Assembly (NCBI RefSeq): GCF_030403775.1
Contig: NZ_JAQMWQ010000012.1
Location: forward strand, 81,859 to 145,858
DNA length: 64,000 nucleotides
From: Paenibacillus sp. BSR1-1
GTDB lineage: Bacteria; Bacillota; Bacilli; Bacillales; Cytobacillaceae
Reading direction: 5' to 3'
This document shows positions 1 to 6,407 of the stretch, piece after piece. A model generated the notes under the pieces. The model was given only the letters and a program-made list of their open reading frames with translations. It had not been told where the DNA came from and ran no database searches. The translations under genes were made by a program, and so were the position numbers. The first letter of the stretch is position 1. Each line of letters begins with the position of its first letter.

Positions 1-1005
1 TTTGTTTGCAAAAGAAGGATTAACCTTAACTTCTTTCTCAGTGTCTTCTTTAGTTACTGCTTCTGTTGCTTCGGTTGCAGTTTCTTCTGTTACTGCTTCT
101 GTTGTTTCTGCAGTTTCATCAGTTACTACTTGTGTTGCTTCTTCCCCAGCTTGTTCATTTTCAGTTGCTGCTTTTGCAGCTCCATTAGCAATTACTACAG
201 CTGAGTTCTTTGATGCATGTTCTAAAGCAGTTGCACTAGCATGAGTTGCTTGAGACTTTGCTTTGTTAGCATAAGAAGGATTAACCTTAGCTTCTTTCTC
301 ATCATCTTCTTCAATTACTGCTTCTGCTTCGTCTTCATCTTTTGTTTTGACTACAGCATCTGTTTTAATAACAGTGTGCTTAGAATCAGAATCTTGATCC
401 TTATCAGCATCTTCTTTGTCTTCTGTTTTCACAGCTGAATCCGAATCTACCTCTTCAGACTTTTCGTCTTCTTTAACTGTAGCATCGTCTTCTTTAACTG
501 CAGCATCATCTTCTTTAACAGCTTCATCATCGGTTTTTACTGCTTCGTCTTTTTCAACTTCTGTTGTTGCAGAAGCTGCAGCTTGATTTTCAACTGTTTC
601 GTCTGCAGGTGCATTTTTAACCTCTTCTGTTGCTGGTTCTTGAACCTGAGCTTCCTCTGTTTTTGCCTCTTCAGTTTTTCCAACCTTACCTTTTACGGCA
701 GAGTTTAGATTAGCATGCGCTTTTGCATTCTCGCTTGCATGGTAGATAGCTTGGGATTTGCTCGCATTTCCAGAATTCGTCTTCTCTTTAACTGCCGGTG
801 CTGCAGGCTTCACTTGAACGGCTGGCTTAGCATCTACATGAACCTTTACGCTTTGTTCACTTTTTACATGTACGTTGTGTTCAGCTTTTTCCTTGCCAAG
901 ACCAGCAGCTTCAGTAAAATGGCCTCCTGCAAATACTCCAAAAGTTAAGGCTCCAGTCAATACGAAAGATTTCACAACAGTATTAGGGTTTAAGTAATGT
1001 TTCAT
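1..1005 (-). CDS. secreted low-complexity Glu/Lys/Ala/Val-rich protein (C-terminus outside window)
   Basis: The frame is open without a stop from an ATG at 1005 to the window edge (335 codons), so the 3' end is missing. The N-terminus looks like an export signal: a short charged start, then a hydrophobic stretch (VVKSFVLTGALTFGVFAGG) followed by TEAAG. The rest is acidic and repetitive, with tandem AVKEDDA-like units, TEEATEA-like runs, and two copies of a KVNPS(Y/F)ANK module near residues 255 and 330. A third related block (NASKSQA.HAS) lies near residue 75. It starts 41 nt after the stop of the neighbouring secreted-protein gene on the same strand, so the two are probably one operon. The family is not recognised; a wall- or matrix-associated role is inference only. 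Confidence 0.7.
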   Translation of the reverse strand, partial: MKHYLNPNTVVKSFVLTGALTFGVFAGGHFTEAAGLGKEKAEHNVHVKSEQSVKVHVDAKPAVQVKPAAPAVKEKTNSGNASKSQAIYHASENAKAHANLNSAVKGKVGKTEEAKTEEAQVQEPATEEVKNAPADETVENQAAASATTEVEKDEAVKTDDEAVKEDDAAVKEDDATVKEDEKSEEVDSDSAVKTEDKEDADKDQDSDSKHTVIKTDAVVKTKDEDEAEAVIEEDDEKEAKVNPSYANKAKSQATHASATALEHASKNSAVVIANGAAKAATENEQAGEEATQVVTDETAETTEAVTEETATEATEAVTKEDTEKEVKVNPSFANK

Positions 1006-1046
1006 TTTTTTAATTCGCTCCTTTTATTATCATGTCCCGTGGCATT

Positions 1047-1901
1047 TTAGCGTCGGTTAACCATTTTTAATAAAGGAGCTTCTTGTGGCGGCGGTGCCGG
1101 CGGCGCATTCACCCATTGATTAGTTAATAATGCAGACCGTGAAAGGTACAGTTGAACAAATTTGATCTCATAGTATTTATTCCATTCAAACCACTTATCC
1201 AACGTACTTATCGTGTTCAATCCCTGGCTCACTCGATCATTTGAAGACCCGCCTGAACTATTGGAACGCTGAGTTGGGTTAGTCGCCTGATCGGCGTTGG
1301 GAATCTTATCCTTTTTGTCAGGAACCTGTCTTTCACTTACTGGTTTTGCTACAAGTGGTTCATTAGGTTCTAGCTTTTTCGGTTCCGATAAGTGGGAATC
1401 TTCCCTTTGAGTTTCTAGTCGTTTCTTTATCTGGCCTGGATTATTTACACCAAGATTAGAGGAAACAGACACATTCTCGGAAGTCTGCTTATCCTTTCCT
1501 AACCCTTGGTTACTTTCGTTTGTCATGGCTTTTTTCTGTTGGCCTGGTGCCTCAACGTTTTTCTCTGTCTTTTTTATAACAGCCTGAACGTTTCCTTTTG
1601 CCTGAGCCGGCAAACTTTTCGACGTTGCAGCCTGTTTTTGGGACATCGCCTGTTGAGAACTATGATTGGATGCCTGCTGTTTTATGGCAGCTTGATTTTT
1701 ATTAGAAGTGCCAGGTACTGTCTTACCTATTGCCTTAGCGTTGACGTCAGCTTGCAGATTTTTGCTTTCAGCTTTTGCCGCATGTACTGCCGCAGCATTT
1801 TGCTGCCCGCTAAGCTCATTCTTTTCTGCGAAGGCATTGTGTGGTAAAAACAAAGCTGCTCCAACCATTAGGCCTGAAATAATAAAATGGCGGAAGTGCA
1901 A
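1047..1901 (-). CDS. secreted Gln/Asn/Lys-rich hypothetical protein (TTG start)
   Basis: 284 residues from a TTG at 1901, preceded five bases upstream by a strong AAAGGGGGTGAG ribosome binding site. An in-frame ATG at 1937 has no such site and would put charged residues before the signal peptide. Residues 1-25 form a clear Sec signal ending AFA-E. Residues 30-200 are low complexity (Gln, Asn, Ser, Lys), with an AAAVHAAKAESKNLQADVNA stretch that resembles the repeats of the next gene. The last 50 residues differ: aromatic (WFEWNKYYEIKF), then a PPAPPP linker and a basic end. No catalytic motif is visible and no family is recognised. Paired with the downstream repetitive secreted protein. Confidence 0.75.
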   Translation of the reverse strand: MHFRHFIISGLMVGAALFLPHNAFAEKNELSGQQNAAAVHAAKAESKNLQADVNAKAIGKTVPGTSNKNQAAIKQQASNHSSQQAMSQKQAATSKSLPAQAKGNVQAVIKKTEKNVEAPGQQKKAMTNESNQGLGKDKQTSENVSVSSNLGVNNPGQIKKRLETQREDSHLSEPKKLEPNEPLVAKPVSERQVPDKKDKIPNADQATNPTQRSNSSGGSSNDRVSQGLNTISTLDKWFEWNKYYEIKFVQLYLSRSALLTNQWVNAPPAPPPQEAPLLKMVNRR

Positions 1902-2131
1902 TCTCTCACCCCCTTTCAACGAATCATTTCTTACCATGACACCATTCGACTCATTGAAACATTTTTTGACCGTTTTCTCCTTTTCACAAAATAAACCATT
2001 CTTTTTGCCTATCTCACATGATTCAATAGGCTCGTATTTTTCATACCTTTTAATAAAATCGGACTAAGCCAGTTAAAAAATGATCCCAAGGCTTATTAAT
2101 CGGGTGCATTTTTTTTAGTTTCTAATTGCAC
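1902..2131. other. intergenic region between divergent genes, no gene seen
   Basis: AT-rich spacer between the secreted-protein gene (leftward) and ohr (rightward). It should hold the leftward promoter, but no convincing -35/-10 pair stands out. No coding frame with a ribosome binding site was found. Confidence 0.5.
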
Positions 2132-2144
2132 ACAATTTAATTGT
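2132..2144. promoter_or_regulatory. OhrR-type operator palindrome
   Basis: ACAATTTAATTGT is a perfect inverted repeat around a central T. It has the same half-sites as the ACAATT-A-AATTGT core known for Bacillus OhrR. It abuts the -35 hexamer of ohr, where a repressor would block RNA polymerase. No ohrR gene is adjacent, so the repressor would act from elsewhere. Confidence 0.65.
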
Positions 2145-2173
2145 TGACTATTAATATCGTTTGCTGTTATGAT
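2144..2173 (+). promoter_or_regulatory. sigma-A-type promoter of ohr
   Basis: TTGACT (2144-2149) and TATGAT (2168-2173) are separated by 18 bp. They lie about 65 bp before the ohr start and overlap the putative OhrR box by one base. Confidence 0.7.
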
Positions 2174-2237
2174 TTGATTGTAATAATCAATTGTGCAAAA
2201 TTTAATTTTATAAAATCAAAAGGGAGAGATTTTTCAA

Positions 2238-2660
2238 ATGGAAGCATTATACACAGCAAGCGCAACCGCTGAGGGCGGAAGATTAGGGAAAGTAACAAGC
2301 AGCGATGGCACTTTGGATTTGGCTCTATCCATGCCAAAGGCTTTAGGTGGACAAGGAAAGGAAAATGCCACGAATCCTGAACAATTATTCGCGGCTGGAT
2401 ATGCCGCTTGCTTCGATAGCGCCTTAAACTTAGTGGCACGACAATCAAGAAAGCGGATTGAATCTAAGGTAACGGCAGAAGTTTCGTTAGGAAAAGACAC
2501 GGACGGTGGATACAAACTAGCAGCTGCCTTAAATGTGGCAATAGCTGGTGTCTCTTTCGAGGAAGCAGAGGAATTGGTAAAACTTGCACATGGTGTTTGT
2601 CCTTATTCTAAAGCTACTAGTGGTAATATCGAGGTTGAATTAATAACTACCCTCCTATAA
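2238..2660 (+). CDS. ohr: organic hydroperoxide resistance protein, Ohr/OsmC family
   Basis: 140 residues, the usual Ohr length. Both peroxidatic cysteines are present in their motifs: Cys58 in YAACFDSAL and Cys121 in HGVCPYSKA. Arg15 and Glu48 (NPEQLF) fit the conserved active-site Arg and Glu. Ohr proteins reduce organic hydroperoxides in the cytoplasm using a lipoyl/dithiol donor. The start follows AAAGGGAGAGA. A sigma-A promoter and an ACAATT-T-AATTGT palindrome upstream suggest induction by organic peroxides through an OhrR/MarR repressor. The gene stands alone and has its own terminator. Confidence 0.95.
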   Translation: MEALYTASATAEGGRLGKVTSSDGTLDLALSMPKALGGQGKENATNPEQLFAAGYAACFDSALNLVARQSRKRIESKVTAEVSLGKDTDGGYKLAAALNVAIAGVSFEEAEELVKLAHGVCPYSKATSGNIEVELITTLL

Positions 2661-2679
2661 AAGAATTACCTTACATTTT

Positions 2680-2720
2680 GCCCTACTTCCAGATGGAATT
2701 AGGGCTTTATTCATTTCTTT
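2680..2720 (+). terminator. rho-independent terminator after ohr
   Basis: GCCCTAcTTCC-agat-GGAAtTAGGGC hairpin followed by a T-rich tract. Confidence 0.85.
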
Positions 2721-2760
2721 TTATTGTGTTTTCGATTTAGATATGGTAACGTTTAATAGT

Positions 2761-2775
2761 TTGATAACGCTTACA
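2761..2775 (+). promoter_or_regulatory. possible cre-like box upstream of the oxygenase gene
   Basis: TTGATAACGCTTACA differs from the cre consensus WTGNAANCGNWNNCW at one position. A second weaker copy, TGGTAACGTTTA, lies about 20 bp upstream. It sits 22 bp before the start codon. Weak evidence. Confidence 0.3.
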
Positions 2776-2797
2776 CCAGAGAAGGAGACATCATCAT

Positions 2798-3748
2798 ATG
2801 GCAAATCCAATCATTCGCACTTTAAACCTAAAGCATTTTACATATGGAAACTCTGAACAACGTGCGGCTTTCGCAGAGGAATTTGCTGCTGGTTTAAAAG
2901 AAACAGGTTTTATTATTTTAGAAGGCCATGGAGTGGATCCAAAGCTCATCGACAAAAACTACGAGCTTTGGAAACAGTTATTTAGTCTAGATACAGAAAC
3001 AAAAAAACAATATGAAGGAATTAACGGCGGGCAGCGCGGCTACACCGGTTTTGGTAAAGAACATGCGAAAAACCGTACTGTTGGCGATCTAAAAGAATTC
3101 TGGCATGTAGGCCAGGAACTGCCTGAAGGACATGCCCTGCTCAGTCAATACTCGGCTAATATTTGGCCAAACGAGGTTCCTGAACTGAAGCAAAATGCAG
3201 TAAACTTTTATCGCGAATTAGAGCGTGTCGCTCGCAATATGCTAGAGGCCCTTGCGATGCACTTTGATCTGCGTCCGAACTTTTTTTCCGATATGATTCA
3301 TGAAGGAAACAGCATACTAAGGACTATTCATTACCCTCCATTAGAGGAATCGATGGATCCGAATGCCATTCGTGCCGCTGAGCATGAAGATATTAACCTG
3401 ATTACTTTATTAGTGGAATCCACTGCATCTGGATTGGAATTGTTAACACGTGAAGGTGAATGGATGCCCGTTAAGGCTGAGCCTGGACAAATTATTGTGG
3501 ATGCTGGAGATATGCTGTCTCGGATTACAAATGAAGTCATCCCGGCCACCACGCATCGCGTCGTGAATCCGGAAGGAGAAAATACTGCTCGTTATTCCAT
3601 GCCGTTCTTCGTACATCCGTACAGCACTTGTTTATTAGAAACCATTCCATCCTGTATTTCTGAAAATAATCCGGAAAAATATCCAGCAATCACGGCTGGC
3701 GGCTTCCTGTATGAAAGATTGGTAGAGATTGGCTTAATTAAAAAATAG
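2798..3748 (+). CDS. 2-oxoglutarate/Fe(II)-dependent dioxygenase, isopenicillin-N-synthase-like
   Basis: 316 residues with the two-domain layout of this superfamily: an N-terminal DIOX_N-like part (GFIILEGHGVD near 38-47) and a C-terminal 2OG-Fe(II) oxygenase fold. Iron ligands are visible as H196-x-D198 (AAEHEDIN) and H253 (TTHRVVNP). The 2-oxoglutarate-binding R265-x-S267 follows in ENTARYSMPF. Members hydroxylate or desaturate small molecules; the substrate cannot be told from sequence. GAAGGAGA precedes the ATG. It is monocistronic, between ohr and a shared bidirectional terminator. An oxidative-stress link is only suggested by the neighbour. Confidence 0.9.
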   Translation: MANPIIRTLNLKHFTYGNSEQRAAFAEEFAAGLKETGFIILEGHGVDPKLIDKNYELWKQLFSLDTETKKQYEGINGGQRGYTGFGKEHAKNRTVGDLKEFWHVGQELPEGHALLSQYSANIWPNEVPELKQNAVNFYRELERVARNMLEALAMHFDLRPNFFSDMIHEGNSILRTIHYPPLEESMDPNAIRAAEHEDINLITLLVESTASGLELLTREGEWMPVKAEPGQIIVDAGDMLSRITNEVIPATTHRVVNPEGENTARYSMPFFVHPYSTCLLETIPSCISENNPEKYPAITAGGFLYERLVEIGLIKK

Positions 3749-3762
3749 AAAGTCAGACAAGG

Positions 3763-3793
3763 AAAAGGGAAAGGCTTCAAGCCTTTCCCTTTT
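3763..3793. terminator. bidirectional terminator between convergent genes
   Basis: AAAAGGGAAAGGCTT pairs with AAGCCTTTCCCTTTT. It has T-runs on both strands and lies between the stops of the oxygenase gene and the leftward DUF2231 gene. Confidence 0.85.
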
Positions 3794-3812
3794 CATATCC
3801 AATGCTTATTTT

Positions 3813-4292
3813 TTAAGGTTTCTCCGATTCTGACTTATCATGGATTGGTTCGCTGCCTACAGAGTAACGGTAAACCAGTTGACCGCCAAGCCAGCCCCCA
3901 ATCAGCAGAAAGATGAGCCCTAACAAGGAGAGCGAAACAGAACTCATTAACCGCCAGCCGGAAAGTACATCAACACCAAAACGTATAAAAAAGCTGCACG
4001 TAAACAAAATGATTGCCGTAATTATCATGATCATATGGCGCATTGCCACACGGTCAGCGCTCCCTTCCTGAGGAATGTCCATAAAGTCAATCATTCCGGT
4101 AATAAGCGCAGGCTGGGACAAAACCAGTCCTATGGCAAGATTATAAAACGAAAAACTCCACCAGAACGAAGCATCTGTCCAGATTCCAAGCAGATCACCA
4201 AGGAACGACACCGGTAATAGGGCCATTGGAAAATGCGTAACGGCAGGGTGTATTGGATGCCCGAAAAACCTTAACTTGCCCCGCTGTTTCAT
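3813..4292 (-). CDS. DUF2231-type four-helix membrane protein
   Basis: 159 residues. The N-terminal motif GHPIHPAVTHFPMAL (residues 11-25) is the hallmark of DUF2231 proteins. About four membrane segments follow (near 20-35, 45-65, 85-105, 115-140), ending in a charged tail. DUF2231 proteins are inner-membrane proteins of unknown function, and the histidines suggest possible heme or metal binding, which is inference. It starts after AAGGAGTG, 14 bp downstream of a small membrane protein gene, so the two likely form an operon. Confidence 0.85.
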   Translation of the reverse strand: MKQRGKLRFFGHPIHPAVTHFPMALLPVSFLGDLLGIWTDASFWWSFSFYNLAIGLVLSQPALITGMIDFMDIPQEGSADRVAMRHMIMIITAIILFTCSFFIRFGVDVLSGWRLMSSVSLSLLGLIFLLIGGWLGGQLVYRYSVGSEPIHDKSESEKP

Positions 4293-4306
4293 GTGACGCC
4301 CACTCC

Positions 4307-4645
4307 TTACAAAACTCCAATAAGTAAGAGAATATATGCGATAACGGCAGCTAATGCATGAATGACGATTAATCCTTTAGGATGAGGCTTCTGGCGTAAA
4401 TGGTAGGAAAAGAGTACGAATCCGCCAAGCGCGGCAATGAGGAATAGAATTAAGGAGGTAATAACAAGTGAGCCGGCATTTTCCTGCACGACCCCGAGAA
4501 TTAAGGTGATAAGACCAATTGCAGCAACGGCTCCATGGATGAGTGATAGACTCATGGGTATCTCTTTCTGACGAAGCCCTAAAACCCCAACCACCAGACC
4601 GCCAAGCGCCGCAATGGCAAAAAGAATAACAGATGAGAACAGCAT
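4307..4645 (-). CDS. small four-helix membrane protein with internal duplication
   Basis: 112 residues from the ATG at 4645, which has GGAGGGG nine bases upstream. An ATG 18 bp further out (4663) has no binding site. Nearly all of it is hydrophobic. It is two copies of one ~50-residue module: each half has ILFxIAALGG, then LRQK, then a basic turn and a helix beginning (S/I)xIHxxxA. This suggests ancestral duplication of a two-helix unit. The family is not recognised. It is probably co-transcribed with the DUF2231 gene downstream. Confidence 0.7.
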   Translation of the reverse strand: MLFSSVILFAIAALGGLVVGVLGLRQKEIPMSLSLIHGAVAAIGLITLILGVVQENAGSLVITSLILFLIAALGGFVLFSYHLRQKPHPKGLIVIHALAAVIAYILLLIGVL

Positions 4646-5001
4646 CTTTCCAATCCCCTCCATTTTTCAATTTTCAAACAGCCAACATTGGACAAAAGGA
4701 AACTATAAATCTAATTAATCAAGATAAAAATTGATTAATTCGGTTTATAAATTATACTTCTGAATTAATCAAAGAATAACTTGTTTAATTAAATTTTTTG
4801 CTTTATTTCTTTTACAATGAGCAGTGACAGCCATTTTTAAAATCAGCATTTTACTATCTTTAGCTTTACACTCGCAAGGAAGAAAAAAGTAACTCTAATA
4901 ACACAAGAGAGACATTGGTAAATTAATTTCTTAACAAAAAGTTAATGAAAATGGAATTATCTAAAATTGTCGGAAGTGTATATTATGAAGTAGTTAAATA
5001 T
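4646..5001. other. AT-rich intergenic region with three AATTAATCAA boxes
   Basis: No gene seen. AATTAATCAA (4713-4722) and TTGATTAATT (4731-4740) form a perfect 10-bp inverted repeat. A third copy lies at 4763-4772. All are upstream of the leftward membrane-protein operon, so they may be operator half-sites. The rest should include the rightward promoter for the riboswitch at 5010; a TATTAT at 4981 could be its -10. Confidence 0.45.
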
Positions 5002-5004
5002 GAC

Positions 5005-5098
5005 ACTGCTAATAGCAATCACATCGAAAGGTGAGGAAGCAAAGCCACGGGTCTAAAGAGGAATCTCCATGAAAGCCGGGTTACCACTGTTATGCCTA
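5005..5098 (+). ncRNA. c-di-GMP-I (GEMM) riboswitch, orphan
   Basis: The stretch has the GEMM-I landmarks in order: GCAATC, a hairpin with a CGAAAG loop, GGAAGCAAAGCCACGGG (consensus GGACGCAAAGCC), a short GAG/CTC hairpin, then GCCGGGTTACC. TAATAG (5010-5015) can pair with CTGTTA (5087-5092) to close the domain. A T-run and a GGAAGC...GCTTCC hairpin (5136-5158) follow. No rightward reading frame follows; instead the DNA is antisense to a larB remnant. The controlled gene appears to have been lost. Confidence 0.72.
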
Positions 5099-5135
5099 AG
5101 TCTTTTTTTATTATTTTGTGGAGTCATTGAAAAAA

Positions 5136-5160
5136 GGAAGCAAAAAAATATTGCTTCCAT
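5136..5160 (+). terminator. hairpin downstream of the orphan riboswitch
   Basis: GGAAGCAA-aaaaata-TTGCTTCC inverted repeat. The T-tail is weak, so it could be a terminator, part of the expression platform, or an end marker for the leftward transcript. Confidence 0.45.
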
Positions 5161-5196
5161 ACCAATCAGGATCAATATCATGGGATCCGTGGAAAA

Positions 5197-5331
5197 TCAA
5201 CGGTAACCATGCTTACTACCATAAATCACTTCTGGATAACCCGTACGCCTTTCTCGATCAATATCTACTTTACTGAATCCTAAATCTTCAAACTTACTCA
5301 TGATATCACCTGCTGTCTTAAAAGTAAGTTG
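5197..5331 (-). pseudogene. larB: larB remnant (N-terminal fragment)
   Basis: Reading leftward, an open stretch encodes EDLGFSKVDIDRERRTGYP and then EVIYG before a stop. This matches the conserved N-terminal signature of LarB, the P2CMN synthase of nickel-pincer cofactor biosynthesis (typically YEDLGFAKVDHHR..R.GFPEVIF). Only about 45 codons remain of a normal ~250-residue protein, and no downstream LarB sequence follows. It lies just after larE, where larB or larC is often found. This supports a deletion within a once-complete lar operon. Confidence 0.65.
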
Positions 5332-5456
5332 TTAAAAATGGGAATGAGAAAGTGGATCTTATTATGCCTGCGTAGAACAGCAATGAAATCGGCAGGTTCT
5401 AGAGTATGGAGTCCTAACAAAAATCCTATTCCTAGAACCACTAAAAGATTTCCCAT
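5298..5456 (-). pseudogene. 52-codon remnant resembling the N-terminus of a UreH/NiCoT nickel permease
   Basis: A 52-residue frame begins 8 bp after the larE stop. Its start, VLGIGFLLGLHTLEPADFIA, resembles the first helix of UreH-type nickel transporters (GF.LG..HALEPDHVIAV). The metal-binding HALEPDH has become HTLEPAD, and similarity ends after about 30 residues. It overlaps the larB remnant in another frame. A nickel importer would fit a lar operon, but the match is short, so a chance resemblance cannot be excluded. Confidence 0.4.
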
Positions 5457-5463
5457 CTCTTTG

Positions 5464-6276
5464 CTACTTCTCTGCCTCTTGCAAAACCTTATTCATACTG
5501 CCACTCTTGTAACCAATGAGATCCATTGTGACATAGGTGTATCCAAATTCTTGAAGTTTTGCTGTAATGTTTTGAGAGTGTTCCAATAAACGCTGCATCT
5601 CTTGTGGTTCTACTTCAATTCTAGCAATCTCTCCATGAGTACGTACCCGTACCTGCCGAATTCCAACGGCTCGAATAGCTTGTTCTGATTTATCGATTTT
5701 TTTCAGTTTTTCTATCGTAATCTGCTCTCCATAAGCTATCCTTGATGAAAGGCAGGCGAAGGAAGGCTTATCCCATGTTGGCAGACCCATTTGTAGTGAC
5801 AGCTCACGAATTTCACTTTTATAAAGATCAGCTTCCTGGAGTGGCCCCCTTACGTTATATTCTCTTGCTGCCTTTGTTCCTGGCCTATGTTCCCCAAGAT
5901 CATCTGCGATTAGCCCGAAAGCTACATTATTGTAGTTATGCTCTTCCATTATTGGTACGAGATTCTCGAACAAGCTTTTTTTACAAAAATAGCATCGGTT
6001 TGATGTGTTCTCTGAATAACCTGGAATATTTAATTCCGATGTCTGAATAATCTCATGTCTCGCTCCTAGCTGTTCAGCGAGTTTAATTGCTTCTTGCAAT
6101 TCCTCAAAAGGGTATGTTTCACTATCGGCTGTTATAGCCAATACATTTTCCCGCCCAAGAGTGTCGAGTGCCGCCTTCAATAAAAATGTACTGTCCACCC
6201 CCCCTGAAAAAGCGATAACTACTGTTTCCATTTCCCTTAAAATTTCTTGAAGCTTGTTATATTTTATTTCTAGCAT
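5464..6276 (-). CDS. larE: LarE, sacrificial-sulfur or Fe-S-type sulfur insertase of the nickel-pincer cofactor pathway
   Basis: 270 residues, full family length. The PP-loop SGGVDS (24-29) binds ATP to adenylylate the nicotinate mononucleotide precursor. Three cysteines are placed as in the [4Fe-4S]-binding subclass of LarE: C95 and C98 (RCYFCKK) and C175 (FACLSSRI). The single-Cys type uses only the last as sulfur donor. LarE inserts sulfur to build the LarA cofactor and needs LarB before it and LarC after it. The ATG follows AAAGGGGAATTATC. It lies downstream of larA with a decayed kinase remnant between, and a larB remnant after. Confidence 0.92.
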   Translation of the reverse strand: MLEIKYNKLQEILREMETVVIAFSGGVDSTFLLKAALDTLGRENVLAITADSETYPFEELQEAIKLAEQLGARHEIIQTSELNIPGYSENTSNRCYFCKKSLFENLVPIMEEHNYNNVAFGLIADDLGEHRPGTKAAREYNVRGPLQEADLYKSEIRELSLQMGLPTWDKPSFACLSSRIAYGEQITIEKLKKIDKSEQAIRAVGIRQVRVRTHGEIARIEVEPQEMQRLLEHSQNITAKLQEFGYTYVTMDLIGYKSGSMNKVLQEAEK

Positions 6277-6330
6277 GATAATTCCCCTTTACAAATGTTT
6301 TGGGCTAGTTCAATTGCGTGTCTGATCGCC

Positions 6331-6391
6331 TCAACTGACTCCGGAATCACATACACCTGTAAGGTCATCTGCAATTAAAATAATCTTCCAT
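6331..6391 (-). pseudogene. remnant of a four-carbon acid sugar kinase (DUF1537) start
   Basis: The frame reads KIILIADDLTGVCDSGV and then stops. IADDLTGA.D.GV is the N-terminal nucleotide-site signature of DUF1537 kinases (OtnK/DtnK type). An ATG is present one base out of frame, as if a base had been inserted. After the break, another frame runs 32 codons (6368-6270) into the larE start with TGC-TAG overlap, as if a deletion had joined two gene ends. A DUF1537 kinase fits a sugar-acid operon with glycerate kinase. Confidence 0.55.
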
Positions 6392-6407
6392 CTTAAACCT
6401 GCCCTTA

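Noticed and set aside
241..948. Rightward open frames over the first gene
   Set aside because: They are antisense to the low-complexity secreted protein, which has a proper start and signal peptide.
4377..4670. Alternative 97-codon frame over the duplicated membrane protein
   Set aside because: Trp/Cys/Arg-rich composition typical of a wrong frame; the chosen frame shows a clean internal duplication and helices.
5329..5589. Rightward frame that could be the riboswitch target
   Set aside because: It overlaps larE and the remnants antisense and resembles no protein; the leftward reading gives recognisable LarE and LarB sequence.
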